Of a stretch of DNA of 18,080 nt, positions 6,339-13,951 are shown piece after piece; positions within the stretch are counted from its first letter, which is position 1, and every line of letters starts with the position of its first letter. A program made the position numbers and the translations under genes. The stretch comes from DATAQC01 sp046263055 (GTDB lineage Bacteria > Actinomycetota > Acidimicrobiia > Acidimicrobiales > AC-14), in NCBI GenBank assembly GCA_046263055.1, contig JBHELO010000026.1:1-18080 (forward strand), given 5' to 3'. Below the pieces are notes generated by a model that worked only from the letters and a program-made list of their open reading frames with translations, was not told the origin of the DNA and did no database searches.

Positions 6339-8873
6339 GTAAGCGATGGCGGCCAGGACGTTGAGGCGGGCGGCCCGCCGGGCCGGGAAGGCGGCGGCCA
6401 CCACGCCCAGCAGCCCGGCGATCACCACGTACGCCACCAGCTGGCCGGCGGGCACGCTGAGCGTGGAGATGCCTGTATCGGAGATGGCGGTGACCACCGC
6501 CCAGCCGAAGAACACGCCGATGACGAGACCGAGCACGGCCCCGATGACGGCCACGATGACCGCCTCCCACCGCACCATGCGCCGGGTCTGACGGCGCGAC
6601 ATGCCGACGGCGCGCAGCAACCCCAGCTCGCGTGTCCGCTCCAGCACGGACAGGGCGAGGGTGTTGAGGATCCCCAGCACGGCGATCACGATGGCCAGGG
6701 CCAGGAGCACGGTGATGAGGGCCTGGAGCTGGTCCACTTTGGACGTCACCGACGACTTGTACTGGGCCTGGTCCTTCAGCTCCACGTTGGGGAACGTGTC
6801 CAGCACCGGTTTCATGGCCGCCCGCGACGCGGCCGGCGGGACGCCCTTGGCCGCCTTCACCACCACCACCTGGGCCTGGCGGCTGGCGAAGTTGCGGGTG
6901 AAGTCGGCGATGGACAGCAGGTACTTCCCGGCGAAGTCGCTGCGGCTGAAGATGCCGGTGATGCGGACCTGCTGGACGCCCGTCTTGGCGAACTCCATCG
7001 GCACCGGGTCGCCCACCGTCCAGTGGTGGCTCTTGGCCGTGGTGTCGAGCACCAGCAGCCCGCTGCCGGCGTCGGGCGGCGCCGACCCCGTGACCAGGTG
7101 GACGTGGAGCAGCCGCACGTAGGTGGTGAGCTCGCTGGCCGTCAGCTCGGTGTTGGCGCCGTTCAGCCGCCACTGGCCGTCGGCCACGGTGACCACGTCG
7201 CTCAACTGCGGCAGGCGGCGCAGGTCGGTGGCCAGCTCCGAGCTGAACCCCTCGAAGGACCGGCCGGTGACCACGTAGTCGGCGGCGAAGGACGTGTCGA
7301 AGGAGGCGGTGATGGAGGCCTTGATGGACGCCGACAGCACGGCCACGAACGTGACCAGGGCCAGCCCGATCATGAGGGCGGCCGACGTGGAGGCGGTGCG
7401 GGCGGGGTTGCGCATGGCGTTGTCGCGGGCCAGGCGGCCGGGCACGTGGAAGAACCGGGCCGGGGGGGCGCCGATGACGCCGGCCAGGGGCCGGGCGATC
7501 ACCACCGCCAGGACGGCCGCTCCCACCAGGATGCCGAGGGCGCCCAGACCGACCAGCGAGATCCCGCCGCCGCCCAGGCCCGCGGCGAGGGCCACCCCCC
7601 CGAGCACGAGGAAGGCGGCACCGACGGCGAGCCGGGCGGGCCGCACCCGGCCGCCCGAGGGGATGGCGGACACCCGCAGGGCGGCCATCGGCGACACACG
7701 CGTCGCCCGCAGGGCGGGCAGCAGCGAGGAGGCCACGGTGACGACGATGCCCACCACCACGGCCACCACCACCGTGCGCCCGGCCAGCACGGTGGCCGAC
7801 GACGGGAGGTTGCCGCCGAAGGCGGCCAACAGGGCCTTCAGCCCGGTGGCCACCAGGTAGCCGAAGCCCACGCCCACCACGGCCGAGACCAGGCCGGTGA
7901 GCGCCGCCTCCCCCAGCACCGACGACAACACCTGGCGACGGCGGGCCCCCAGGGCCCGCAGCAGGGCGAGCTCCCGGGTGCGGCTGGCGACGATGATCGA
8001 GAACGTGTTGGAGATGAGGAAGGTGCCCACCAGCAGTGCCACGCCGGCGAAGATGCCGAGGGCGATCCCGATGAACTTCACGAAGCTGTTGGAGACGTCC
8101 TGGGCCTCCTGGGACGCCAGCTGCTGGCCGGTGAGCACGTCGTAGCGCCCACCCAGGGCGGCGTCGATGCGGTCCCTCACCTGAGCCTGGGACGCTCCCC
8201 CGCCGGCCTTGACGTCCACGGAGTCGAAGGTGCCGGGCCGGTCGAGCACCCGGTGGGCGGTGGCCTGGTCGAACACGGCCAGGGTGGTGCCCGCCAGGTT
8301 GTCGGCGCTGCCCACCTTGGCCACGCCCACCACCGTGAAGTCCTGGGCGGGACCGGTGAGCAGGACCTTGATGCGGTCACCGGGCGCGAAGTGGCCCTTC
8401 CTGGCGGTGCCGGCGTCGATGGCCACCTCGGTGCCGTTGGTGGGCGGGCGGCCCCGCACGAACGCGAGGCGCGACAGGGCGGGGTCGCTCGACACCGCCA
8501 CGCCGAGCGTGGGCGGGCCGTTGCCCCCCAGGGTCTTGCCGGCGCGGTCCACCATCTGGGCGAAGCCGGAGATCGTGCCGGTGGCCCCCTTCACCCCGGG
8601 CACGGCCCGCACCTGGTCGAGCAGCGACTCGGGGACGGGCTGGTACTTGGAGCTGGCACCACCCTGGTTCTGCTCGACGAACGTGGAGTGCGAGCGCACC
8701 CGCACGTCCACCCCACCGTCCACCTCCTTGAACAGGCGGACGAAGGTGGCGTTGAGGGTGTCGGTGAGGACGAACGACCCGGTGACGAAGCCCACGCCCA
8801 GGACCACCGCCAGCGAGGTGAGGGCCAGGCGCAGCTTGTGGGCGGCCAGGCTCCGGAGGGTGGCCTTCAGCAC
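6333..8873 (-). CDS. ABC transporter permease, FtsX/MacB type with two FtsX domains
   Basis: This 846-residue membrane subunit belongs to a type VII (MacB/LolCDE-like) ABC system. TM1 is at about 17-40, followed by a large extracytoplasmic MacB_PCD-like domain (about 45-260). The first FtsX domain (about 265-395) has helices near 265-292, 325-350 and 365-388 and the motif ASRTRELALLRALGARRRQV. Two central helices (about 415-460) and another TM (about 497-517) precede a second extracytoplasmic domain (about 525-715). The second FtsX domain (about 722-840) has LERTRELGLLRAVGMSRRQ, with helices near 725-750, 775-800 and 815-835. The duplicated layout is typical of fused Gram-positive permeases, which convert ATPase movement into work on extracellular or membrane substrates. 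The substrate is unknown. GTG 8873 starts three bases after the ATPase stop, implying translational coupling. No separate adaptor protein gene is adjacent. Confidence 0.93.
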   Translation of the reverse strand: MLKATLRSLAAHKLRLALTSLAVVLGVGFVTGSFVLTDTLNATFVRLFKEVDGGVDVRVRSHSTFVEQNQGGASSKYQPVPESLLDQVRAVPGVKGATGTISGFAQMVDRAGKTLGGNGPPTLGVAVSSDPALSRLAFVRGRPPTNGTEVAIDAGTARKGHFAPGDRIKVLLTGPAQDFTVVGVAKVGSADNLAGTTLAVFDQATAHRVLDRPGTFDSVDVKAGGGASQAQVRDRIDAALGGRYDVLTGQQLASQEAQDVSNSFVKFIGIALGIFAGVALLVGTFLISNTFSIIVASRTRELALLRALGARRRQVLSSVLGEAALTGLVSAVVGVGFGYLVATGLKALLAAFGGNLPSSATVLAGRTVVVAVVVGIVVTVASSLLPALRATRVSPMAALRVSAIPSGGRVRPARLAVGAAFLVLGGVALAAGLGGGGISLVGLGALGILVGAAVLAVVIARPLAGVIGAPPARFFHVPGRLARDNAMRNPARTASTSAALMIGLALVTFVAVLSASIKASITASFDTSFAADYVVTGRSFEGFSSELATDLRRLPQLSDVVTVADGQWRLNGANTELTASELTTYVRLLHVHLVTGSAPPDAGSGLLVLDTTAKSHHWTVGDPVPMEFAKTGVQQVRITGIFSRSDFAGKYLLSIADFTRNFASRQAQVVVVKAAKGVPPAASRAAMKPVLDTFPNVELKDQAQYKSSVTSKVDQLQALITVLLALAIVIAVLGILNTLALSVLERTRELGLLRAVGMSRRQTRRMVRWEAVIVAVIGAVLGLVIGVFFGWAVVTAISDTGISTLSVPAGQLVAYVVIAGLLGVVAAAFPARRAARLNVLAAIAYE

Positions 8874-8876
8874 CGC

Positions 8877-9644
8877 TCAGTCCCCCATGGCCTTGAGGCG
8901 GTCCAGGACCCGCTCGGCGGTGGGCGCCTCCATGTCGCCGGCGATGCGACCGTCCTCCAGGAAGACCACCGCGTCGGCGTAGCCGGCGGCGGTGGCGTCG
9001 TGGGTCACCATGACGATGGTCTGGCCCAGCTCGGTGACCGACCGGCGCAGGAACCCGAGCATCTCGGCGCTGGCCCGGGAGTCCAGGTTGCCGGTGGGCT
9101 CGTCGGCGAAGATCAGCTGAGGCTTGCTCACGAGGGCCCGGGCCGCCGCCGCCCGCTGCTGCTGACCGCCCGACAGCTCGGCCGGCCGATGCTTCAGGCG
9201 GTCCGAGATCCCCACCGCCCGCACCACAGTGTCGAGCCAGCCGGGATCGGGCTTGCGGCCGGCGATGGCCAGCGGGAGCGTGATGTTCTCAAGGGCGGTC
9301 AGCGTGGGGATGAGGTTGAAGGACTGGAAGATGAAGCCCACCCGGTCCCGCCGGAGCACGGTGAGGTCCTTGTCGTCCAGGGTGGTGAGATCGACGTCGC
9401 CGACGAGGACCCGCCCCGATGTGACCGTGTCGAGGCCGGCCAGGCAGTGCATCAGGGTGGACTTGCCCGAGCCCGACGGGCCCATGATGGCGCTGAACCG
9501 ACCGTGGGGGAAGGCGACGCTGACGCCGTCCAGGGCCCGGACGGCGGTGTCGCCGGTGCCGTAGACCTTGACCACGTCCACGGCGCTGGCCGCCGCCTGG
9601 GCCAGGGGCGCGGCGGCGGGGGCGGGCGGGGAAGTGGGGGCCAT
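8877..9644 (-). CDS. ABC transporter ATP-binding protein, MacB/LolD type
   Basis: This 255-residue cytoplasmic ATPase would power the adjacent permease. Visible motifs are Walker A GPSGSGKST (55-63), the Q-loop glutamine in FIFQSFN (about 107), signature LSGGQQQR (157-164) and Walker B LIFADEP (177-183). The D-loop is GNLDS and the H-loop histidine is 215 (VMVTHD). LSGGQQQRxAxARAL with FADEPTGNLD is characteristic of the MacB/LolD/FtsE subgroup that pairs with FtsX-fold permeases. Residues 1-22 are an Ala/Pro-rich extension before the domain. The ATG at 9644 is preceded on the minus strand by GAGAGAAG, a usable ribosome site. It is the first gene of a two-gene operon; the permease follows after three bases. 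Confidence 0.95.
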   Translation of the reverse strand: MAPTSPPAPAAAPLAQAAASAVDVVKVYGTGDTAVRALDGVSVAFPHGRFSAIMGPSGSGKSTLMHCLAGLDTVTSGRVLVGDVDLTTLDDKDLTVLRRDRVGFIFQSFNLIPTLTALENITLPLAIAGRKPDPGWLDTVVRAVGISDRLKHRPAELSGGQQQRAAAARALVSKPQLIFADEPTGNLDSRASAEMLGFLRRSVTELGQTIVMVTHDATAAGYADAVVFLEDGRIAGDMEAPTAERVLDRLKAMGD

Positions 9645-9689
9645 GGCATCGCTTCTCTCGGGTTAGCGCCGATAGGTCGACCGCTCCCG

Positions 9690-9719
9690 ATCCTATGAGA
9701 TGCCCACCAGCGGGGTCAC
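9690..9719 (-). promoter_or_regulatory. candidate promoter of the ABC operon
   Basis: On the minus strand GTGACC (9719-9714), four of six matches to TTGACA, is separated by 18 bases from TAGGAT (9695-9690), a TAnnnT -10. It would give a leader of roughly 40 bases before the ATPase ATG at 9644. Confidence 0.38.
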
Positions 9720-9751
9720 GCCGGTTTCGGCCGACGCTCGGCGGGCGCGGA

Positions 9752-9776
9752 CCGGCCCCCGTCGAGCGGGGGCCGG
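9752..9776 (-). terminator. strong hairpin between the DUF6458-like gene and the ABC operon
   Basis: CCGGCCCCC (9752-9760) pairs perfectly with GGGGGCCGG (9768-9776), extendable by one G-C pair, around a loop containing TCGAG. It lies 50 bases past the stop of the minus-strand gene ending at 9826 and just upstream of the ABC promoter candidate. No T-run follows, so it is a U-less terminator candidate that would insulate the two units. Confidence 0.5.
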
Positions 9777-9825
9777 AGGTCTGGCTGGGTGCTGCCGTCG
9801 GGCGGCGACGGCCGCCCGGGCGGGA

Positions 9826-10083
9826 TCAGTAGCGCTCGCGCCGCACCACCCGGCGGCGGGTGCCGACCAGCGGCTCGTCCGCGTAATCGTCGGCCACGAC
9901 CGTCCGGCTGCCGCCGCCGATGGCGCCGTTGAGGAAGAGCAGGCTCCAGAGCAAACCGATGGCGCCGGCGATCATGAGGATGACGCCCACCGTCGCGATG
10001 TCGACGCCGGACACGGCGTAGTGCACGGCAAAGGTGAGGATGGCCCCTACGGCGATGAGGAAGACGCTGATCCCGATTCCCAT
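9826..10083 (-). CDS. small two-TM membrane protein, DUF6458-like
   Basis: This 85-residue protein has two hydrophobic helices: about 3-20 (IGISVFLIAVGAILTFAV) and about 29-53 (IATVGVILMIAGAIGLLWSL). A soluble basic tail (GTRRRVVRRERY) follows. The N-terminal MGIGxSxFLIAVGAILxFAV and the GVILMIAGAIGL spacing resemble the DUF6458 family of actinobacterial small membrane proteins, whose function is unknown. The ATG at 10083 is preceded by GGAGGG six bases upstream, and the longer frame reaching 11016 is only a shadow of the large regulator gene. It sits between the ABC operon and the BTAD regulator, 80 bases beyond the latter's stop, with a strong hairpin after it. It could be a separate unit or the tail of the regulator transcript. 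Confidence 0.85.
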   Translation of the reverse strand: MGIGISVFLIAVGAILTFAVHYAVSGVDIATVGVILMIAGAIGLLWSLLFLNGAIGGGSRTVVADDYADEPLVGTRRRVVRRERY

Positions 10084-10089
10084 GTGGAT

Positions 10090-10095
10090 CCCTCC
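10090..10095 (-). promoter_or_regulatory. ribosome binding site fixing the start of the DUF6458-like gene
   Basis: GGAGGG on the minus strand, six bases before the ATG at 10083. It rejects the much longer open frame that continues upstream to 11016. Confidence 0.7.
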
Positions 10096-10163
10096 GTTTC
10101 GGACGTTCCCCGCCCGGTCGTAAAGGGTGTCCCCTGTGCCTCCCGGCAGCAAACCACCGAGGG

Positions 10164-13100
10164 TCAGGCCGGCGTGGGGGCGGGACGGGCCTCGGGAGGG
10201 ACGGCGCCGGCCCGGGGGACGGCGGGCGCGGGGGCTGCGTCGGCGGTGGCTCGCGACGACGCCAGGGCATGCATGGCCCGGAGCCGGCGCTCGAGGCCCA
10301 CCATGCCGAGGCGGGCGGCGGTGACGCGGGCCTCCTCCTGGAGGGACCGGGCCCGGGCCCAGTCCCCGGCCTGGTGGCGCTCCATGAGGGTGGCGGCCAG
10401 AGCGAACTCGGACACCGCCACCCAGGGGTCGGCGCCCATGCGCCGGTGGCGCTCGACGGCGGCGCGGAAGTGGCGGACGGCATCGTCGTGCCTGCCCATG
10501 GCCCGGGCGAGGCGGCCCAGGGCGTGGGAAACGGACCCGAAGAAGGCCAGTTCCAGGATCACGCAGTTGCGGGCCTCGTAGGGCAGGAGCATGGCGTACA
10601 GGCCGGCCGCCCCCTCCCGGTCGCCCAAGGTCCGGGCCAGGCGGGCCAGGGTGGCCACCTTCGGCAGCCACTCGACGTCCCGGCGGATGGCGTCGAACCC
10701 CCGGGCCCGGACCTTCTCGTAGAGCGGGCGGGCCTCGTCGTCGCGGCCCTCGTCGGCGTACAGGGTGGCCAGCCCGAGCAACCAGCCGTCGGTGCTCGGC
10801 GCGCTGTCGAGCAGGGCCTCGAACGTGGGGATCAGGTCGCCCGCCCGGCCCTGGAGCCAGCGCAGGGCGAACAGCTGGACGTCGAACGCCAGCTCCGCCG
10901 GGCGGTCCCGGCGCGTGCTCCGCCGGCGGGTGGGGTGGCGACTGCCGACCTCCCGTCCCAGATCGAGGGCGGCGAACGCCAGGTGCTCCGCCTCCTCGAA
11001 GCGGCCCTGGAGGCACGCCACCATGGCCGAGTGGGTGGCCGCGTACCAGCCGTATCGCGGGCTGGCCGCCTCCCGGGCGGCCCGCCGCAGCAGGAGGGAC
11101 GCCTCCTCGGCCTGCTCCAGCTCTCCCAGCTCGAGGAGGTCACGCAGGCGCCACTCGTGGCCCTGGGCGGCCAGCTCCGGGTCGCCCCGCTCCTCGGCCA
11201 GGGCCAGGAGCCGGGCGGCCACCACCAGGCGGGCCCGGATGTGGTCGGGCCCGTAGAGGGCCCAGTGGACGTTGTCCAGCACGGTCCTCAACAGCGCCGG
11301 GTCGCCCCACCGGTCGGCCATGCGCACGGCGGCGCCAGACAGCGCCCACCCCTCCTCGTCCCGTCCCTGGTGGTGCCGCCAGCGGGCCAGGCGGCTGAGG
11401 ACGAGGGCCCGGGCCCGGCCGTCCACCGGCCCCAGGGCGTCCAGGGCGTCCTCCAGCAGGGCCAGGCACTGGCCGTCGGGGTCGCCGTCGGGGCGCACCA
11501 CGGCGGCGAAGCCGGCGGCCGCCAGTCCCAGATGCTCGGCGGTGCCGGCCCGGCGGGCGGCGTCGGCGGCGTCGAGCAGGGACCGGCGGGCCCGGTCCAA
11601 CTCGCCCAGGCGGTTGTGGGCGTCGCCCAGGGCCAGGGAGACCTCGGCCCGCAGGGCGGCGTCGGGACCGGCGGCCCGGGCCAACAGGGCATGGGCCCGC
11701 GTCAGGAGGCCCACCGCGTCCTCGTAGGCGTAGCGCGCCGCGCTGGCCCGGGCGGCGGCCAGGGCGGCGGCCACCGCCGGGCCGGCGTCGCCCGGGGTCG
11801 CCCCTTCCAGGAGGTGGTGGGCCAGGGCCCCGGCGTGGCGGTCGGGGTCGGCCGCCGCCATGGCCGAGATGGCCTCGGCCACCCGCCGGTGGAGGTAGGC
11901 GCGCCGGGAGACGGTGAGACCGGCGGCCAGCGCCTCCCGGTGCAGGGCGTGGCCGAACGTGTAGCAGCCGGGCTCGCCGGCCACCTCGGCCACCACCCGG
12001 GCGGCCACCGCCTCGTCGAGGGCGTCCAGCAGGCGCTCGCCCTTGAGGTCGCTCACCTGCTCCAACACCTCTGCCCGGAACTGGTCGCCGACGATGGCAG
12101 CGATGGTGAGCACCCGGACGGCGGCACGCGAGAGATGGTCGAGGCGGCGGTGGACGACGTCGCGGACGGCCTCGGGCACGGGCAGCCGGTCCGGGCGCCC
12201 GGCCAGGTCGCCATCGGCGTGCAGGGCCCGCACCATCTCGGTGACGAAGAAGGGGTTGCCCTGGGTCAGGCGCACGAGCTCCCGCACCACCGCCTCCGAC
12301 GGGCGCACGCCGGTGGCGGTGACGACCAGGCGCTCCACCTCGGTGGTCGACAGCCCCCCGAGTGGGATGCGGTGGAGCCAGTGGCCGCGCGCCAGCTCGG
12401 CGAACGTCCGGGCCAGGCCGGGATTGGCACCCGGCTCCCCGTCGCGGGCGGTGGCCACCACCAGCAGGCGCAAGTCGTCCGTCTGCTGGCAGAGGAACTC
12501 CAGGAAGCGCAGCGAGAGCGTGTCGGCGAAGTGCACGTCCTCCAGGACCACCAGGAGGGGCGTGAGACGGGCCGACCGGGCCAGCATCCCGGCCAGGGCG
12601 TCGAAGCGGGCCCGGCGGCCGTCGTCGTCCCGGCGGGACGAGGCGGGATCGGCCCCCAGGACGTCGGCCAGGTCGGGGAAGGCCCGGGCGACGTGGGCCC
12701 GGCCCCGACCGGCACAGGCCCGCACCTCGCCGGGAGACAGGCCGGCGGCCCACGTCCGGACGACCTGGGCCCACGGCCACAGGGCGGGCGCCCCTTCTCC
12801 CTGCCACGACCGGCCGCACAGCGCCCGCCCACCGTCTGCCTCCACCACCGCCGAGAACTCCCGGGCCAGGCTGGTCTTGCCCATCCCCGCCTCGCCCACG
12901 ACGGCCACCACCCGGCCCCGCCCGCACTGGGCCTGGGCCCAGTGGCCGCAGAAGTCCAAGAGCTCCCGGTCCCGGCCCACGAAGACCTCCGACACCGGGG
13001 CCGGCGGCGGGGGGCGGATGGGCGACGTGCCGGGAGCGGCGGCGAGGGGGCCCCCGCCATGGAGGTCGAGCGAGGGGTCCTGGACCAGGACCGCCGACTC

Positions 13101-13841
13101 CAGCCGCTGCAGGTCCAGGCAGGGGTCCACCCCCAGCTCCTCGGCCAGCAGGCGGCGAGCCCGCTGGTAGCTGCGCAGCGACTCCCCCTGGCGTCCGGCC
13201 CGGTAGAGGGCCACCATCAGTTGGCCCCACATCCGCTCCCGCAGCGGGTGCAGGGTCACCAGCCGTTGCAGCTCGCCGATGAGCCGGGCGTGGCGGCCGA
13301 GGCGGAGCCCGGCCTCGAACCAGTCCTCCAGGGCGCCCAGGTGCAGCTCCTCGAGGCGGGCCGTCTCGGCGCCGGCCATGGGATCGGACGCGAAGGCCTC
13401 CAGGCCGTCGGAGCGCCACAGGGCCCGTGCCTCGTCCAGGGCGGCGGCGGCGGCCGCCGGCGCCCCCCGGGCCAGGGCGTCCCGGCCGTCGGCCACCAGG
13501 CGCTCGAAGCGCACGGCGTCGATGCGGTCGGGGTCCACCCGCAGCGCATATCCGGCGTCGGAGGCGGGCAGGATCCGGCTCGCCCCGTGCGGGGGGCGGT
13601 CGGGCTCCAGGAGTCGCCGGAGGTTGGAGACGTACCCCTGCAACGTGTTGCGGGCGCTTGGCGGCGGGCGGAGACCCCACACCGCCTCGGCCAGCACGTC
13701 CTCGGGCACCACCCGGTTGGCCCGCACCGCCAGCACGGCCAGGGCGGCCCGTCGCTTCGGTCCCCCCAGGGCGACGATGGCCCCGTCCATGGTGACCTCG
13801 AGGGGGCCCAGGATCCGCACCTGCAGGCCGTCGTCCGCCAT
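10164..13841 (-). CDS. BTAD-domain transcriptional regulator with AAA/STAND ATPase and TPR-like C-terminus
   Basis: This is a 1225-residue regulator of the SARP/AfsR-like group. Residues about 6-86 form an OmpR-type winged helix (LQVRILGPLEVTMDG, PKRRAALAVLAVRANRVV, NTLQGYVSNLRRLLEP). About 105-255 is the bacterial transcriptional activation domain (RFERLVADGRDAL, LRERMWGQLMVALYRAGRQ, LLAEELGVDP). An ATPase module begins with VFVGRDREL and has Walker A GEAGMGKT (about 316-323) and Walker B LLVVLEDVH (about 429-437), as in STAND/AAA_16 regulators. The remaining ~650 residues are Ala/Leu/Arg-rich helical repeats consistent with a TPR-type sensor. The last ~40 residues are Ala/Pro-rich, and no LuxR helix-turn-helix is seen at the end. 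DNA binding is therefore N-terminal. ATG 13841 is chosen over 13877 because the winged helix begins at once and GGGGA lies upstream. Targets are unknown; the divergent synthetase is a plausible one. Confidence 0.92.
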   Translation of the reverse strand: MADDGLQVRILGPLEVTMDGAIVALGGPKRRAALAVLAVRANRVVPEDVLAEAVWGLRPPPSARNTLQGYVSNLRRLLEPDRPPHGASRILPASDAGYALRVDPDRIDAVRFERLVADGRDALARGAPAAAAAALDEARALWRSDGLEAFASDPMAGAETARLEELHLGALEDWFEAGLRLGRHARLIGELQRLVTLHPLRERMWGQLMVALYRAGRQGESLRSYQRARRLLAEELGVDPCLDLQRLESAVLVQDPSLDLHGGGPLAAAPGTSPIRPPPPAPVSEVFVGRDRELLDFCGHWAQAQCGRGRVVAVVGEAGMGKTSLAREFSAVVEADGGRALCGRSWQGEGAPALWPWAQVVRTWAAGLSPGEVRACAGRGRAHVARAFPDLADVLGADPASSRRDDDGRRARFDALAGMLARSARLTPLLVVLEDVHFADTLSLRFLEFLCQQTDDLRLLVVATARDGEPGANPGLARTFAELARGHWLHRIPLGGLSTTEVERLVVTATGVRPSEAVVRELVRLTQGNPFFVTEMVRALHADGDLAGRPDRLPVPEAVRDVVHRRLDHLSRAAVRVLTIAAIVGDQFRAEVLEQVSDLKGERLLDALDEAVAARVVAEVAGEPGCYTFGHALHREALAAGLTVSRRAYLHRRVAEAISAMAAADPDRHAGALAHHLLEGATPGDAGPAVAAALAAARASAARYAYEDAVGLLTRAHALLARAAGPDAALRAEVSLALGDAHNRLGELDRARRSLLDAADAARRAGTAEHLGLAAAGFAAVVRPDGDPDGQCLALLEDALDALGPVDGRARALVLSRLARWRHHQGRDEEGWALSGAAVRMADRWGDPALLRTVLDNVHWALYGPDHIRARLVVAARLLALAEERGDPELAAQGHEWRLRDLLELGELEQAEEASLLLRRAAREAASPRYGWYAATHSAMVACLQGRFEEAEHLAFAALDLGREVGSRHPTRRRSTRRDRPAELAFDVQLFALRWLQGRAGDLIPTFEALLDSAPSTDGWLLGLATLYADEGRDDEARPLYEKVRARGFDAIRRDVEWLPKVATLARLARTLGDREGAAGLYAMLLPYEARNCVILELAFFGSVSHALGRLARAMGRHDDAVRHFRAAVERHRRMGADPWVAVSEFALAATLMERHQAGDWARARSLQEEARVTAARLGMVGLERRLRAMHALASSRATADAAPAPAVPRAGAVPPEARPAPTPA

Positions 13842-13892
13842 GGCGCCATTGTGGTTCCCCGCCGGCCGCCGGTCCACGACGATGCCCGGCGG

Positions 13893-13898
13893 TAGGGT
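13893..13898 (+). promoter_or_regulatory. weak candidate -10 box (TAGGGT) for the acyl-CoA synthetase gene
   Basis: TAGGGT fits TAnnnT and lies 53 bases before the GTG at 13952, so the 14-bp tandem repeat would fall in the leader or at the transcript start. No -35 match was seen, and this is the least certain of the promoter candidates. Confidence 0.22.
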
Positions 13899-13907
13899 CC
13901 GGCGGGG

Positions 13908-13940
13908 CCGGGTGGGAGTGGCCGGGTGGGAGTGGCCGGG
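13908..13940. repeat. 14-bp tandem repeat upstream of the acyl-CoA synthetase start
   Basis: CCGGGTGGGAGTGG is repeated exactly (13908-13921, 13922-13935), followed by a partial third copy CCGGG that runs into GGGAGGT, the likely ribosome site. It fills the space between the divergent regulator and synthetase genes. It could be an operator array or a slippage product. Confidence 0.75.
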
Positions 13941-13951
13941 AGGTCGGTGGG

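Noticed and set aside
5949..9698. Open frame of 1249 residues on the plus strand opposite the ABC operon
   Set aside because: Low-complexity Gly/His/Gln/Asp-rich translation crossing two genes and intergenic DNA. The minus-strand ATPase and permease motifs are unequivocal.
10269..13895. Open frame of 1208 residues on the plus strand opposite the BTAD regulator
   Set aside because: Composition is Gly/Gln/Arg/His-rich with no domain motif, while the minus strand carries clear winged-helix, BTAD and Walker motifs. It is a mirror of GC-rich codon use.
13908..13940. CRISPR-like repeat
   Set aside because: The units are directly adjacent without spacers and only 14 bp long, so this is a simple tandem repeat.
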